64,000 bases of DNA, taken from the NCBI GenBank assembly GCA_947456625.1, contig CANGQJ010000012.1:1-64000 (forward strand). Reading direction: 5' to 3'. The DNA is from Bacteroidota bacterium (lineage in GTDB: Bacteria > Bacteroidota > Bacteroidia > Chitinophagales > Chitinophagaceae). The notes beneath the pieces were generated by a model. That model did not search any database. It was not told the DNA's origin and was given only the letters and a program-made list of their open reading frames with translations. Shown piece after piece: positions 43,876 to 53,859 of the stretch (its first letter is position 1; the number at the start of each line of letters is the position of its first letter). Position numbers and translations under genes: made by a program.

Positions 43876-46152
43876 CTACTTACTCCAATTTACTTTTACT
43901 GATTTAACTTCCTTGGAATTAGGGCCTACCATAATTTCAAAATCTCCTGCTTCCCAATCGTATTTTAAATTACTATTGTAAAATTTCAATAACTCAGGAG
44001 TAATTTCAAAACGCACATTTTTACTTTCCCCTGCAGCCAATTCAATTTTGTTGAACCCTTTTAATTCCTGTATTGGTCTTGTAATACTTCCAACTACATC
44101 CCTAATATACAATTGAACTATTTCTTTACCAGCAACAGCTCCTGTATTTTTAACATGCACAGTAACAGTTAATTTTTGATTTCCCTTTAAAGCTTTAGAC
44201 GACAATTGCATGTCACCATATTCAAACTTTGTATAGCTTAAACCATATCCAAATGGATATAATGGCTCATTTACTACATCAATGTAATTTGATTGAAACT
44301 TTGCAAACCATTTTCCTGTTAAAGGTCGACCCGTATTTTTATGATTATAATAAATAGGAATTTGACCAACATTTTGAGGAAAGCTCATAGTAATTTTACC
44401 AGAAGGATTTACTTTACCAATTAATACATCTGCAATAGCATCCCCAGCTTCAGAACCCGCAAACCAAACATCTAAAATTGCGGGTACATTTTCTGATTCC
44501 CATGTTAAGGTTAGCGGACGCCCATTAAATAAAACCAATGCAACTGGCTTACCAGTAGCAACCAATGCTTTTAATAAACGTTGTTGCGCTTCGGGAATTC
44601 CAATATTTGATTTAGATGCACTCTCTCCACTACTCTCTGCTCCTTCTCCAATGGCTGCAACAATAACATCTGCATTGGCACTTATAGCTAATGCTTCTTT
44701 AATTAATTCATCTGTACTTCGGCTATCTCTTATCATGTCCTTGCCTAATAAGGTTTGTCTATTTTGCAACTCCGCATCTTCCTCTAAATTGGAACCTTTT
44801 GCATAAAGCACTTTCCCATTGGTTCCAACTGCATCCCTTAATCCTTTTAATAAGGAAACCGATTTACTATTATCAGCACCTACACTCCAAGTGCCCGTCA
44901 TATTAACAATATCATCTGCAAGTGGACCTACCAATGCAATGGTTTTACCAGTAGCAATAGGAAGTACATTTTTATTTTTTAATAATACAAAACTCTGTGC
45001 GGCAATTTTTCTAGCTTCTGCCCTATTAGCTGGAGTAAAAACCTCAGTTGCAGATCTTTGTTCATTACAATAACGATATGGATCATCAAATAATCCTAAA
45101 TCATATTTTGAAATTAAAACTCTTTCACAAGCTTTATTGATTTGAGCTAAAGTAACTTTCCCTTCGCTTAATGATTTTTTTAAAGTAGTCAAAAAGCCTT
45201 CTCCTACCATATCCATATCTACTCCTGCATTTAAAGAAAGCGCATTGACAGCTTGAAAGTCGCCCATTCCATGATTCACCATTTCTGGAATTCCGGTGTA
45301 ATCGGAAACCACAAATCCATTAAATTTCCATTGATTTCTTAAAACATCATTTACCAACCACTTGTTGCCTGAAGCTGGTATACCATCAATTTCATTAAAT
45401 GAAACCATTACAGAGGCAACGCCTGCATCCACTGCAGCTTTATAAGGAGGAAAGTATTCATTATACATTCTTACACGACTCATGTCTGTGGTATTATAGT
45501 CTCTACCACCTTCGGCAGCCCCATATAATGCATAATGTTTAACACATGATAAAATAGTATTAGGGGCACCTAAATCATCTCCTTGATAACCATGTACCAT
45601 TGCTTTTGCGATTGCTGAACTTAAAAAAGGATCTTCACCATTACCCTCTGCTACCCTTCCCCATCTTGGGTCGCGGGTTAAATCCACCATTGGAGAAAAT
45701 GTCCATTGAATACCATCGGCACTTGCTTCACTAGCTGCAATTCTTGCAGTACGTTCAATTAATTGCATATCCCAAGTAGCAGACATTCCTAATGGAATTG
45801 GAAAAGTTGTTTTGTAACCATGTATAATATCCATTCCAAAGAAAAGTGGAATATGTAATCTTGTATTTTTTACCGCAAACTCCTGTAACTCTTTAATTTT
45901 GGTTACCGACCTAATATTAAATACACCCCCTACTTTTCCTTCTTTCACTTTTTCAGCGATATTTGAACTACTTACTGCTCCAGTTACAAAATCACTTGAA
46001 GCTGGCAGATTAAGTTGTCCAAGTTTTTCTTCCAATGTCATTTTAGTCATTAAGTTTGCTATAAACAAATGTTTTTTGACATCTTTACTTGTTTGAGCAA
46101 ATGCAACTATACTTGAAAATATAGTTATCAAAAACAATAGACTTTTTTTCAT
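43876..46152 (-). CDS. GH3 beta-glucosidase, exported (BglX-like)
   Basis: A 758-residue glycoside hydrolase family 3 enzyme cleaving terminal beta-glucosides. A signal peptide ends near residue 19 (SSIVAFA, then QTSK). The TIM-barrel domain includes KHYALYG and the nucleophile D284 in GFVVSDYTG; the second domain and a C-terminal fibronectin III-like domain follow (QLYIRDVVGSITRPIQELKGF). It is downstream of the GH30 gene on the same strand (51 nt), so the two probably act together, GH3 finishing oligosaccharides released by GH30. Confidence 0.92.
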   Translation of the reverse strand: MKKSLLFLITIFSSIVAFAQTSKDVKKHLFIANLMTKMTLEEKLGQLNLPASSDFVTGAVSSSNIAEKVKEGKVGGVFNIRSVTKIKELQEFAVKNTRLHIPLFFGMDIIHGYKTTFPIPLGMSATWDMQLIERTARIAASEASADGIQWTFSPMVDLTRDPRWGRVAEGNGEDPFLSSAIAKAMVHGYQGDDLGAPNTILSCVKHYALYGAAEGGRDYNTTDMSRVRMYNEYFPPYKAAVDAGVASVMVSFNEIDGIPASGNKWLVNDVLRNQWKFNGFVVSDYTGIPEMVNHGMGDFQAVNALSLNAGVDMDMVGEGFLTTLKKSLSEGKVTLAQINKACERVLISKYDLGLFDDPYRYCNEQRSATEVFTPANRAEARKIAAQSFVLLKNKNVLPIATGKTIALVGPLADDIVNMTGTWSVGADNSKSVSLLKGLRDAVGTNGKVLYAKGSNLEEDAELQNRQTLLGKDMIRDSRSTDELIKEALAISANADVIVAAIGEGAESSGESASKSNIGIPEAQQRLLKALVATGKPVALVLFNGRPLTLTWESENVPAILDVWFAGSEAGDAIADVLIGKVNPSGKITMSFPQNVGQIPIYYNHKNTGRPLTGKWFAKFQSNYIDVVNEPLYPFGYGLSYTKFEYGDMQLSSKALKGNQKLTVTVHVKNTGAVAGKEIVQLYIRDVVGSITRPIQELKGFNKIELAAGESKNVRFEITPELLKFYNSNLKYDWEAGDFEIMVGPNSKEVKSVKVNWSK

Positions 46153-46203
46153 ATTCCTTTATTAAATTTTAATAATTAAATCGTTAAATTTTATTTTTAG
46201 TAA

Positions 46204-47607
46204 TTACCATACTATTGTGGAAACCGATTGTGCTGGCATCTCCAATAATAATTGAGTTTTACTTTCTTGTAATTTTATTTTTTGAATTGCTCCTGTATTC
46301 ACTATTATAATTGCCTTTTTACCACTTGGAAGCATAAATCCAGTTGTCTTAATATTTTCCGAATTTGTACTTGTAAATATTCTTTTTGAACCTGCAGTAA
46401 TAAATTTAGAAGCATGCCCAATAATATAATAACTCACATTTCTTGTAACTACATTATCCTCAATGGTAAAAGCCCCTTTACATTCAGAACATCCCCCTGG
46501 AGTATGTGGATTAAAGCTTGCATCTGCAGCCAAATTCCACTCTATAACAGCCGTGGACCAATTATTGATAGTGCCAATAACAATATGTTCTAAATGCCAC
46601 ATTAAATCACCGCCAAAATCACCTTTAGCTCCCGTCCATTGCTCGGTAAAAATAATTTTTTTATTGGGGTGTGCATTATGGACTTCCGATAATGCAGCTT
46701 CATTTCCAAGGTATAAATGAAAAGCAGTTCCGCTTGCATAAGTTTTAGCACGCGCATTGTTTAAAATAGCAATTGGGTAATTAGGATGATCTGCATTATG
46801 ATCATATAAAATTACTTGTGTTTTTAAATTAGCAGCTTTAAATTGAGGTCCAACATAATTCACTAAAAAATTGGTTTGCTCTTGTACATCCATTAATAAA
46901 CTTGGATTATTACCTGCATGTTCTGGCTCGTTTTGCAAAGTAATGCTTGATATAGGGACACCATATTTTTGCATGGCCTTAATATACTTTATAAAATAGT
47001 TGGCATAAGTAGCATAATACTTTTTTAATAAATGTCCACCCATACTTGCCTCATTTGTTTTCATCCAAGTTGGTGGCGACCATGGGGACGCCATAATTTT
47101 TAAACTTGGATTAATTTTTAATGCTATTTTAAGTAATGGGATTAAATGGATGGTATCCTGGTTTAAACTAAATTTTAATAATAAAGAGTCTGTGTCCCCT
47201 TTTTGTAAATCATTATAACTAAAAACATGGGAATCCAAATCGGAAGCGCCTATACTTATGCGTATATAACTTACTCCTAAATTATCTTTACCATGACCAA
47301 ATATTTCCTTTAATAAGGCCATTTTTTGCTTTACTGGTAGTGCATTAATTAACCCTGCCGATCCACCAGTTAAGGCAAAACCAAACCCTTCCATTCTTTG
47401 AAATGATTTGCGAACATCCATTTCAATAGTGGCAATATTTTTATCCGATTTACTTAATGCAGTAGGTATTAGTTTAGTTTCTTTGAATTTATCAACCCCA
47501 TTAGCAGTAGTGCTATACTGAACTGCTTGAGCAACTAAATTGCTGCTAATCAGTGAACTAATTATGCTTAATTTTAAAAGAAAAAATATATTTCTAATTA
47601 AATTCAT
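46204..47607 (-). CDS. GH30 family glycoside hydrolase, exported
   Basis: A 467-residue enzyme of family 30 (glucosylceramidase/beta-1,6-glucanase type). A signal peptide covers about 1-27. MEGFGFALTGGSA begins the barrel, ASPWSPPTWMK follows, and the acid/base E227 (LQNEPEH) and nucleophile E322 (FTEQW) are in place; a short beta-rich domain closes the C-terminus. With GH3 downstream, beta-1,6-glucan or another beta-glucan is a likely substrate, but this is inference. No SusC/SusD pair is nearby. Confidence 0.88.
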   Translation of the reverse strand: MNLIRNIFFLLKLSIISSLISSNLVAQAVQYSTTANGVDKFKETKLIPTALSKSDKNIATIEMDVRKSFQRMEGFGFALTGGSAGLINALPVKQKMALLKEIFGHGKDNLGVSYIRISIGASDLDSHVFSYNDLQKGDTDSLLLKFSLNQDTIHLIPLLKIALKINPSLKIMASPWSPPTWMKTNEASMGGHLLKKYYATYANYFIKYIKAMQKYGVPISSITLQNEPEHAGNNPSLLMDVQEQTNFLVNYVGPQFKAANLKTQVILYDHNADHPNYPIAILNNARAKTYASGTAFHLYLGNEAALSEVHNAHPNKKIIFTEQWTGAKGDFGGDLMWHLEHIVIGTINNWSTAVIEWNLAADASFNPHTPGGCSECKGAFTIEDNVVTRNVSYYIIGHASKFITAGSKRIFTSTNSENIKTTGFMLPSGKKAIIIVNTGAIQKIKLQESKTQLLLEMPAQSVSTIVW

Positions 47608-47719
47608 ATATAATAAAATATTAATGTATTATTATTTCAAATACAAGAAAGCTAAATTATACAATTTAAGTGCTTTAATGCTTAAATATTTCTAACTTTT
47701 GTAAGCAGAACCCTAAAAA

Positions 47720-48454
47720 ATGAACCTTAAAATAAAACAATGGAAAGTACATACCCTTGGCGATCATGCCATTGTTTTTGCATTGGAGCAAAAAATTAGT
47801 CCATTAATTGTAAATGAAATTGCGGCACTTCACTCTTTTATTATTTCAAAAAAAATAAAAGGCATCATTGATATTATTCCAGCTTACCACACTTTAACAC
47901 TGGTGTATGATATCATTAATTTTACAAATAATAATAATAATAGCATTTCGGAGCAAATAAATTTAATGTGCACTACCCTTTTAAATGAATTTAACAATGC
48001 ACCTAAAATTAATAATTCAATACAAGCTACTATCATAAATGTTCCTGTTTGTTATGATCCTTCTTTTGCTTTAGATATACAAAATTTAAGTACCCTGCAC
48101 AATATCAAAACTTCCGAAATTATTAAAATACATAGTTCAAAAGTTTATGAAATTTATAGTATTGGATTTTTACCAGGCTTCCCTTATATGGGTATTATAG
48201 ATGAAAGAATACAAACACCTAGGCACGATAAACCTAGGCCATTAGTCCCAGCTGGGAGTGTTGGTATTGCTGGACAACAAACAGGCATCTATCCAAGTGA
48301 TTGCCCAGGTGGATGGCAAATATTGGGCAGAACTCCTTGGAAAATATTTGACCCAAACGAAAATAAATTAGCCAAGTTTAAAGTGGGAGATCAAATTAAA
48401 TTTTATGCTATTACAATTGCCGATTTTATAAAAATGAATGAACACCAATTATAA
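47720..48454 (+). CDS. pxpB: 5-oxoprolinase subunit PxpB (KipI-like)
   Basis: A 244-residue subunit of the ATP-dependent 5-oxoprolinase PxpABC. The N-terminal GDHAIVFALEQ and the C-terminal GFLPGFPYMG and GSVGIAGQQTGIYPSDCPGGWQ are the allophanate-hydrolase-subunit-1-like signatures. First gene of an operon, with pxpC starting 2 nt after its stop. A near -7 box TAACTTTTG lies at 47693-47701. Confidence 0.92.
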   Translation: MNLKIKQWKVHTLGDHAIVFALEQKISPLIVNEIAALHSFIISKKIKGIIDIIPAYHTLTLVYDIINFTNNNNNSISEQINLMCTTLLNEFNNAPKINNSIQATIINVPVCYDPSFALDIQNLSTLHNIKTSEIIKIHSSKVYEIYSIGFLPGFPYMGIIDERIQTPRHDKPRPLVPAGSVGIAGQQTGIYPSDCPGGWQILGRTPWKIFDPNENKLAKFKVGDQIKFYAITIADFIKMNEHQL

Positions 48455-48456
48455 TC

Positions 48457-49362
48457 ATGTCCATTAAAATAATTAAAAAAGGTTTATCAGATACGATTCA
48501 GGATTATGGAAGGTACGGATACCAGCATTTGGGTATTCAACCAAATGGATATATGGATTTTATTTCGGCTTGGCTTGCTAATAAAATTTTAGAAAAAGAT
48601 ATCCATGACCCTGTTTTTGAAATACATTTTCCAAGTAGTCAATTACTTTTCGAAAATGACCATACCATTTGTATTACCGGTGCTAATTTTATACCAGTCA
48701 TAAATGAAAAAAGTATAGTATTAAATAAACCTGTACACGTTAAAGCAGGGGAAATACTAAGCATGTTACAGCCTATTCATGGAAAAACCTGCTATGTTTC
48801 CGTGCAAGAAAAATTACTAAATTCCCAATGGCTAAGCAGTCATGCAAATAGCAAACCTTTAAAAATTGGCGACATTTTTGAATATAAAAATCAGGAGCAA
48901 AATAAGGCTCCAAAAAATGATTATAGTGCACTTATAAACGAAGTAACACAAATGGTTTTTAATAACCATGCTCCAATTAGAATATTACCCGGACCGGCTT
49001 GGCCACTTTTAAATAAAGCTGCTTTGGTTTCCATATTAAGCTCTAATTTTTTGATATCGGCTAGTGCCAACCGAATGGGCTTTAATATTATTGGGCCAAC
49101 CCTATCCATAAATGTTCCTAACACCTTTTTATCCAGTGCAGTATGCTTTGGAACTTTGCAATTACTGCCCAATGGAAACATAATTGTTTTAATGGCCGAT
49201 CATCAAACCACGGGTGGTTATGCCAATTTGGGTCAAATAATTTTGGTAGATTTACCTAGGTTTGCACAGCTGCATCCAAGTCAACCATTTAATTTTGAAT
49301 TGTGTGACTTAGACCAGGCAAATCAATTATACTTATACCTGTATGAAAAGTTTAAGCATTGA
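48457..49362 (+). CDS. pxpC: 5-oxoprolinase subunit PxpC (KipA-like, biotin-dependent carboxyltransferase fold)
   Basis: A 301-residue subunit. DTIQDYGRYGYQHLGIQPNGYMD is the family start, and SANRMGFNIIGP and the HQTTGGYANLGQI motif are conserved in the C-terminal half. Its end overlaps pxpA by 20 nt. The active enzyme needs PxpA, PxpB and PxpC, all present here. Confidence 0.93.
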   Translation: MSIKIIKKGLSDTIQDYGRYGYQHLGIQPNGYMDFISAWLANKILEKDIHDPVFEIHFPSSQLLFENDHTICITGANFIPVINEKSIVLNKPVHVKAGEILSMLQPIHGKTCYVSVQEKLLNSQWLSSHANSKPLKIGDIFEYKNQEQNKAPKNDYSALINEVTQMVFNNHAPIRILPGPAWPLLNKAALVSILSSNFLISASANRMGFNIIGPTLSINVPNTFLSSAVCFGTLQLLPNGNIIVLMADHQTTGGYANLGQIILVDLPRFAQLHPSQPFNFELCDLDQANQLYLYLYEKFKH

Positions 49363-50086
49363 TATAAATTGCGATATGGGCGAAGGCATTGGTAATGAGG
49401 CCAAACTAATGCCATATATTAGCAGTGCAAACATTGCATGCGGATATCATGCAGGTGGACCTGATACTATTAAAAGAACTATTGAAATTGCACAAAAAAA
49501 CAATGTAGCAATTGGTGCACACCCAAGTTATGAGGATAGGGAAAATTTTGGTAGAGTATCACAATTTTTATCCGTTCTTGAAATGGCCGAACTCATTGCA
49601 GAACAATATTATTTATTTGAAAAAATTGCTGTCCCAATGGGTGCTAAAATTCATCATGTTAAATTACACGGTGCTTTATATAACGATTGTGCCAAGGATC
49701 CTACTTTAAGTAAAATATTTATTCAAACCATTCAAGCAATAGACCCTACCATAACAATTTATGGACTAAGTGGCAGTTGCACTATTCAGCAAGCTATTTT
49801 ATTAGGGCAACCCTTTTATCGAGAAGCATTTGCAGACAGAACCTATCAAAACGATGGCTCACTTACACCAAGATATTTGGACCATGCTATGATTCAAGAG
49901 TCTAATATTGCAAGTATGCAGGTTTTAAAAATGATTCAAGAAAATAAAGTAATATCGGCACAAGGCGAAATAATTGATCTTAAAGTGGATACCATTTGTA
50001 TACATGGCGACGGCCCAAATGCTATTGAATTTGCTGAAAAAATTTATACCGATTTAAAAAAACACAATATTGAAATTAAATATTAA
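49343..50086 (+). CDS. pxpA: 5-oxoprolinase subunit PxpA (LamB/YcsF family)
   Basis: A 247-residue protein with IDINCDMGEGIGNE, the signature SSANIACGYHAGGP, and GAHPSYEDRENFGR in sequence order, as in PxpA/YcsF. It cleaves 5-oxoproline (pyroglutamate) together with PxpB and PxpC to give glutamate, removing a damage product of glutamine and peptides. It overlaps the transporter gene by 17 nt. Confidence 0.95.
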   Translation: MKSLSIDINCDMGEGIGNEAKLMPYISSANIACGYHAGGPDTIKRTIEIAQKNNVAIGAHPSYEDRENFGRVSQFLSVLEMAELIAEQYYLFEKIAVPMGAKIHHVKLHGALYNDCAKDPTLSKIFIQTIQAIDPTITIYGLSGSCTIQQAILLGQPFYREAFADRTYQNDGSLTPRYLDHAMIQESNIASMQVLKMIQENKVISAQGEIIDLKVDTICIHGDGPNAIEFAEKIYTDLKKHNIEIKY

Positions 50087-51287
50087 TTCAAAAAATACAC
50101 CTACTCCACTTAAATCACTTACAGGACTTAGTTTAGGAGCAGCATTTTTAATGGCCAACTCTTCTATTGGTCCAGGATTTTTAACACAAACCTCTTTTTA
50201 TACCGAGCAATTAGTAACCAGTTTTGGATTTGTAATTTTACTTTCTATTTTACTTGATTTTGGTGCACAAATAAATATTTGGAGAAGTATTACATTAAGC
50301 GGGATGCGTGCACAAGAAATAGCCAATGCATTATTACCAGGATTAGGTCATGTACTTTCTGCATTGGTAATTTTAGGAGGTTTTGCTTTTAACATTGGTA
50401 ATATTGCAGGTTGTGGTTTGGCATTAAATATTTTAACTGGTATCCCTTTTGCACAAGGTGCCATTATAAGTGGATTAGTTGCCATCCTTATTTTTTGGGT
50501 AAGTGAAATTGGGAAAATGTTAGACCAAATCACAAAATATTTAGGAATTATTAAAATAAGCCTAACGCTTTTAATTGTGTACGCAGCACATCCTCCAATT
50601 CTACAAGCAGTGCACCATACTTTTATTCCTGAAAAAATTTCACTACTTGCTATTGTAACCATTGTAGGAGGTACTGTTGGAGGTTATATTACTTTTTCGG
50701 GAGCACATCGATTAATAGATGCAGGAATTACAGGTCCTGAACAAATTAAGTTTGTAACAAAGAGTGCCGGAAGCGGCATTGTGATATCTTCTTTAATGCG
50801 CTATATTTTATTTTTAGCTGCAGTAGGAATTGTAAGTCAAGGAATTCATTTAGACAAAAACAACCCAGCAGCAACTGTATTTGAATCGGCTGCAGGTAGA
50901 ACTGGTTTATTTGTATTTGGTGTAGTACTTTGGAGTGCAGCTATTTCTTCGGTAATTGGCGCATCATATACCTCTTTTAGTTTTATAAAAAACTTAAAAT
51001 ATAATTTTATAAAACACGAGCGCATTATAATTACAGCATTTATTATCCTTTCTACTTCCCTGTTTGTAATTTTAGGGAAACCAAAAGAGTTGCTTTTATT
51101 AGCTGGGCTTGTTAATGGCTTTATTCTCCCATTTGCACTATCAATTATGCTTATTGCAGGAAGAAAGTTACCAGTCCTAAAACAATTTAAATACCCAATT
51201 TGGATTGAGTTTAGCGGTTGGACCGTTGTATTATTAATGGGATCAATGAGCGTATTTGCTGTAATCGAGAAACTAGCTATAAAATAA
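50070..51287 (+). CDS. NRAMP-like transporter in the 5-oxoprolinase operon (YcsG-like)
   Basis: A 405-residue membrane protein with about 11 segments. GAAFLMANSSIGPGFLTQT (TM1 region) and LLDFGAQINIWR place it in the NRAMP superfamily, but the TM1 metal motif DPGN is missing (YTEQ stands there) and the TM6 motif MPH is missing (TVGGYITFSG). It therefore probably does not carry divalent metals. In B. subtilis the related ycsG sits beside ycsF and kipIA, so import of 5-oxoproline or a related compound is plausible. The start is a TTG at 50070; the first ATG would cut into TM1. Confidence 0.82.
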   Translation: MKLNINSKNTPTPLKSLTGLSLGAAFLMANSSIGPGFLTQTSFYTEQLVTSFGFVILLSILLDFGAQINIWRSITLSGMRAQEIANALLPGLGHVLSALVILGGFAFNIGNIAGCGLALNILTGIPFAQGAIISGLVAILIFWVSEIGKMLDQITKYLGIIKISLTLLIVYAAHPPILQAVHHTFIPEKISLLAIVTIVGGTVGGYITFSGAHRLIDAGITGPEQIKFVTKSAGSGIVISSLMRYILFLAAVGIVSQGIHLDKNNPAATVFESAAGRTGLFVFGVVLWSAAISSVIGASYTSFSFIKNLKYNFIKHERIIITAFIILSTSLFVILGKPKELLLLAGLVNGFILPFALSIMLIAGRKLPVLKQFKYPIWIEFSGWTVVLLMGSMSVFAVIEKLAIK

Positions 51288-51291
51288 ATTA

Positions 51292-53703
51292 CTACCTGTT
51301 TTCAGAAGCAGCATCCAACATTTCCATTTTATTTTCCTTAGGCTTAAATCCAAAATTATACCTTAGTGAAAGTCCCCAACGCCTGGTATCATTTTCTCTA
51401 TAACCCGTAGCATTTTGAGACCCTTGATTTAAGATAAATTTATTGTTATTAGTGAATAAAAAATCATTAAAACTTGCAGTAATAATTAATTTCTTTTTTA
51501 AAAACTGTCTGTTAATAGAAGTATTCAAAGATCCAAAATCGGACAACTCATAAAATTGCTGCTGACCATTTATTCTCCAAAAGCCATTTAAGGTAATGGT
51601 GGACAATCCATCCAATTTAAGGGATTGAAATGTAAAAATTGCCCAGGTACCTTTGTTAAAGACAATTGGCTTGCCTTCGTAAAATCCAGTATAATCGTTT
51701 TTATTAAACTGAGTACCTACAACAGCAAAATATTTTTTACCAGGAGGAATTACTCCAATAATTCTAAAATAGGTTTCTCTACTCTTTCCCAAGTTGTCAT
51801 ACGTTCTATAACTAACTTGCTTATTGGTTGGTGACTGATAAACTACATTGGTAAATATATCCTTTGTCTCATTTACTCCATAAGCAAATAAAGGCTTGTC
51901 GTCTACACTTATATTAGCCTCATAGTTGGTTGTGAATTGCGGTTTTAAATTTGGGTTACCCACTTCATATAAAAACGGATCTATGTACTTTGCAAAAGGA
52001 TTTAAATAATCATAAGAAGGCCTACTAATAGTTTTACGATACACTAAAAAACCGCGAAGCTCATATTGCATTATATTAATAATCTTTCTACTTAAATAAA
52101 TATAAGGAAAAGCATCTGTTCTATTTACCGAGAAAGTCGTATCCTTAGGAACCAACTGATGCCCTTGCATAATAGTTTGTTCAAACCTGGTACCTACTTT
52201 TAAAACAATTGGACCCCAGGTTTTTGAACCTTGCAAGTATGCCGCATTTATTTGTTCGGTATAATTAAAGCTATTGGTTCTAAATGGATCGGGAGCTGTA
52301 ACACCTGCAACCGTTTTTGTATAATTAGCATGATTATTAAAAATAAGCGTAGATGTTTTAACCCCAGTCTCAAAATTTAAACCAATAATTCGTTTTTTAA
52401 GATCAGACTGATAAGTATAATAACTACGGTCATTGCCATAGCTTCCATTACCACCAACCAAATTACTATTGCTTACTAAGGTATTATTATAGTTCTGATT
52501 GGTATTGGCCTTTGAATAATTAAATGAAAAATCATTAATCCACTCGCCTCCAACAGAATCCAATTTAAGTTTTGCTCTAAAAGATTGATTCACAAAATTA
52601 TTATCACTGTTATTTTGAACCAGTGATTTTAGATCACTTAAATTTTTATTACTTGAAACTACATTCACAAAAGACTCACTTGATGTGGTATTATCCGATT
52701 TATTTTGACTTAACCTTCCATCGTAATTTAAATCCCATTTGTCTTTTATGTTTTTCCCAAAACCATAACCAAGATTAATTGAATTATTGGGAGATACTGT
52801 TCTTGCATTTTGCTTAAGCATAGTATCTAAACTAATGGTCCTATTGGTATTGGTAATAGTATAGCCATTGTTATTACTATACTGCGCATTCACATAAGAA
52901 CTTAATTTGTCATTGTTATTTGCCAAATTAAAACCAATGTATTGATTCCCATACAACCCTTGTGCAAAGCCACTATTAACCGAGCCATTAACGCCTAATT
53001 TAATACCCTTCATAAGCACAATATTCACTACTCCGCCTCCACCCGATGCGTCATATTTTGCAGAAGGCGTTCTTATAAGCTCTATTTTTTGGATGGCATT
53101 AGGAGGTAAGCTTTTTAATAAAATGGCAATATCAGAATTACTCATTTTTAAATCCCTTCCATTAATTTGAACTGCCGCTGGCGATAACCCATTCAAATAA
53201 ATATTACCATCCTGGTCTATAAAAACACCAGGTGTTTTTTCGACAGTCTCATAGGCATTGGTACTACTTGCAGCTAATGGCTCGGGATCCACCACGGACT
53301 TGTCATCTTCCTGGCGTATTAAGGGTTTAGATGATTTAACAACCACAGCATTAAGCATGGCATTGGTTTCCTTTAAAATAATTTGATGTGCTGCATCTGT
53401 TAAAAAATTAAAAACTGTGTCTGTTATTTGATAACCCACCCAACTGGATCTAAATAAATAAGTTTTTGAACTATCCACTTTTATTTTAACTACCCCAAAA
53501 GTATCTGCAATAACTTTTATTGCCTTTTGTGCATTAAAAGGAGCAGTATATTTACCCTTTTCATAATATAGCACAACTGCCATACTAAATGGTTTGCCCA
53601 TTTTATCAACCACATTAACTTTTACTTCTTTTGATTGCGCAAATAATGTGTTTGCACAAATCAAAATGTAAAAAAACACAAGACTAAATTTAAACTGTTT
53701 CAT
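51292..53703 (-). CDS. Outer membrane beta-barrel protein with carboxypeptidase-like N-domain (TonB-receptor-like)
   Basis: An 803-residue exported protein. Signal peptide about 1-22 (ANTLFA, then QSKEV), an N-terminal beta-sandwich (about 25-115), a plug-like segment (TPGVFIDQDGNIYLNG ... AKYDASGGGGVVNIV, about 155-230), and a long Asn/Tyr-rich barrel ending in LSLRYNFGFKP. This is the OMP_b-brl_3-type layout of Bacteroidota. No SusD partner is adjacent. A tail of about 18 residues follows the last strand. It is convergent with the pxp operon; any link to it is unproven. Confidence 0.8.
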   Translation of the reverse strand: MKQFKFSLVFFYILICANTLFAQSKEVKVNVVDKMGKPFSMAVVLYYEKGKYTAPFNAQKAIKVIADTFGVVKIKVDSSKTYLFRSSWVGYQITDTVFNFLTDAAHQIILKETNAMLNAVVVKSSKPLIRQEDDKSVVDPEPLAASSTNAYETVEKTPGVFIDQDGNIYLNGLSPAAVQINGRDLKMSNSDIAILLKSLPPNAIQKIELIRTPSAKYDASGGGGVVNIVLMKGIKLGVNGSVNSGFAQGLYGNQYIGFNLANNNDKLSSYVNAQYSNNNGYTITNTNRTISLDTMLKQNARTVSPNNSINLGYGFGKNIKDKWDLNYDGRLSQNKSDNTTSSESFVNVVSSNKNLSDLKSLVQNNSDNNFVNQSFRAKLKLDSVGGEWINDFSFNYSKANTNQNYNNTLVSNSNLVGGNGSYGNDRSYYTYQSDLKKRIIGLNFETGVKTSTLIFNNHANYTKTVAGVTAPDPFRTNSFNYTEQINAAYLQGSKTWGPIVLKVGTRFEQTIMQGHQLVPKDTTFSVNRTDAFPYIYLSRKIINIMQYELRGFLVYRKTISRPSYDYLNPFAKYIDPFLYEVGNPNLKPQFTTNYEANISVDDKPLFAYGVNETKDIFTNVVYQSPTNKQVSYRTYDNLGKSRETYFRIIGVIPPGKKYFAVVGTQFNKNDYTGFYEGKPIVFNKGTWAIFTFQSLKLDGLSTITLNGFWRINGQQQFYELSDFGSLNTSINRQFLKKKLIITASFNDFLFTNNNKFILNQGSQNATGYRENDTRRWGLSLRYNFGFKPKENKMEMLDAASENR

Positions 53704-53711
53704 ATACTATG

Positions 53712-53784
<73 letters not shown>

Positions 53785-53808
53785 TATTTATTATTGCACC
53801 TAAATTAA

Positions 53809-53841
53809 AAAAGTAGCACCGATTATGTCGATGCTACTTTT
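53809..53841 (-). terminator. Terminator of gltA
   Basis: On the minus strand AAAAGTAGCA pairs with TGCTACTTTT, with an inner TCGA..TCGG part, followed by TTAATTTA. It is 19 nt beyond the gltA stop. Confidence 0.8.
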
Positions 53842-53859
53842 AAATGTATTTAGTAACAA

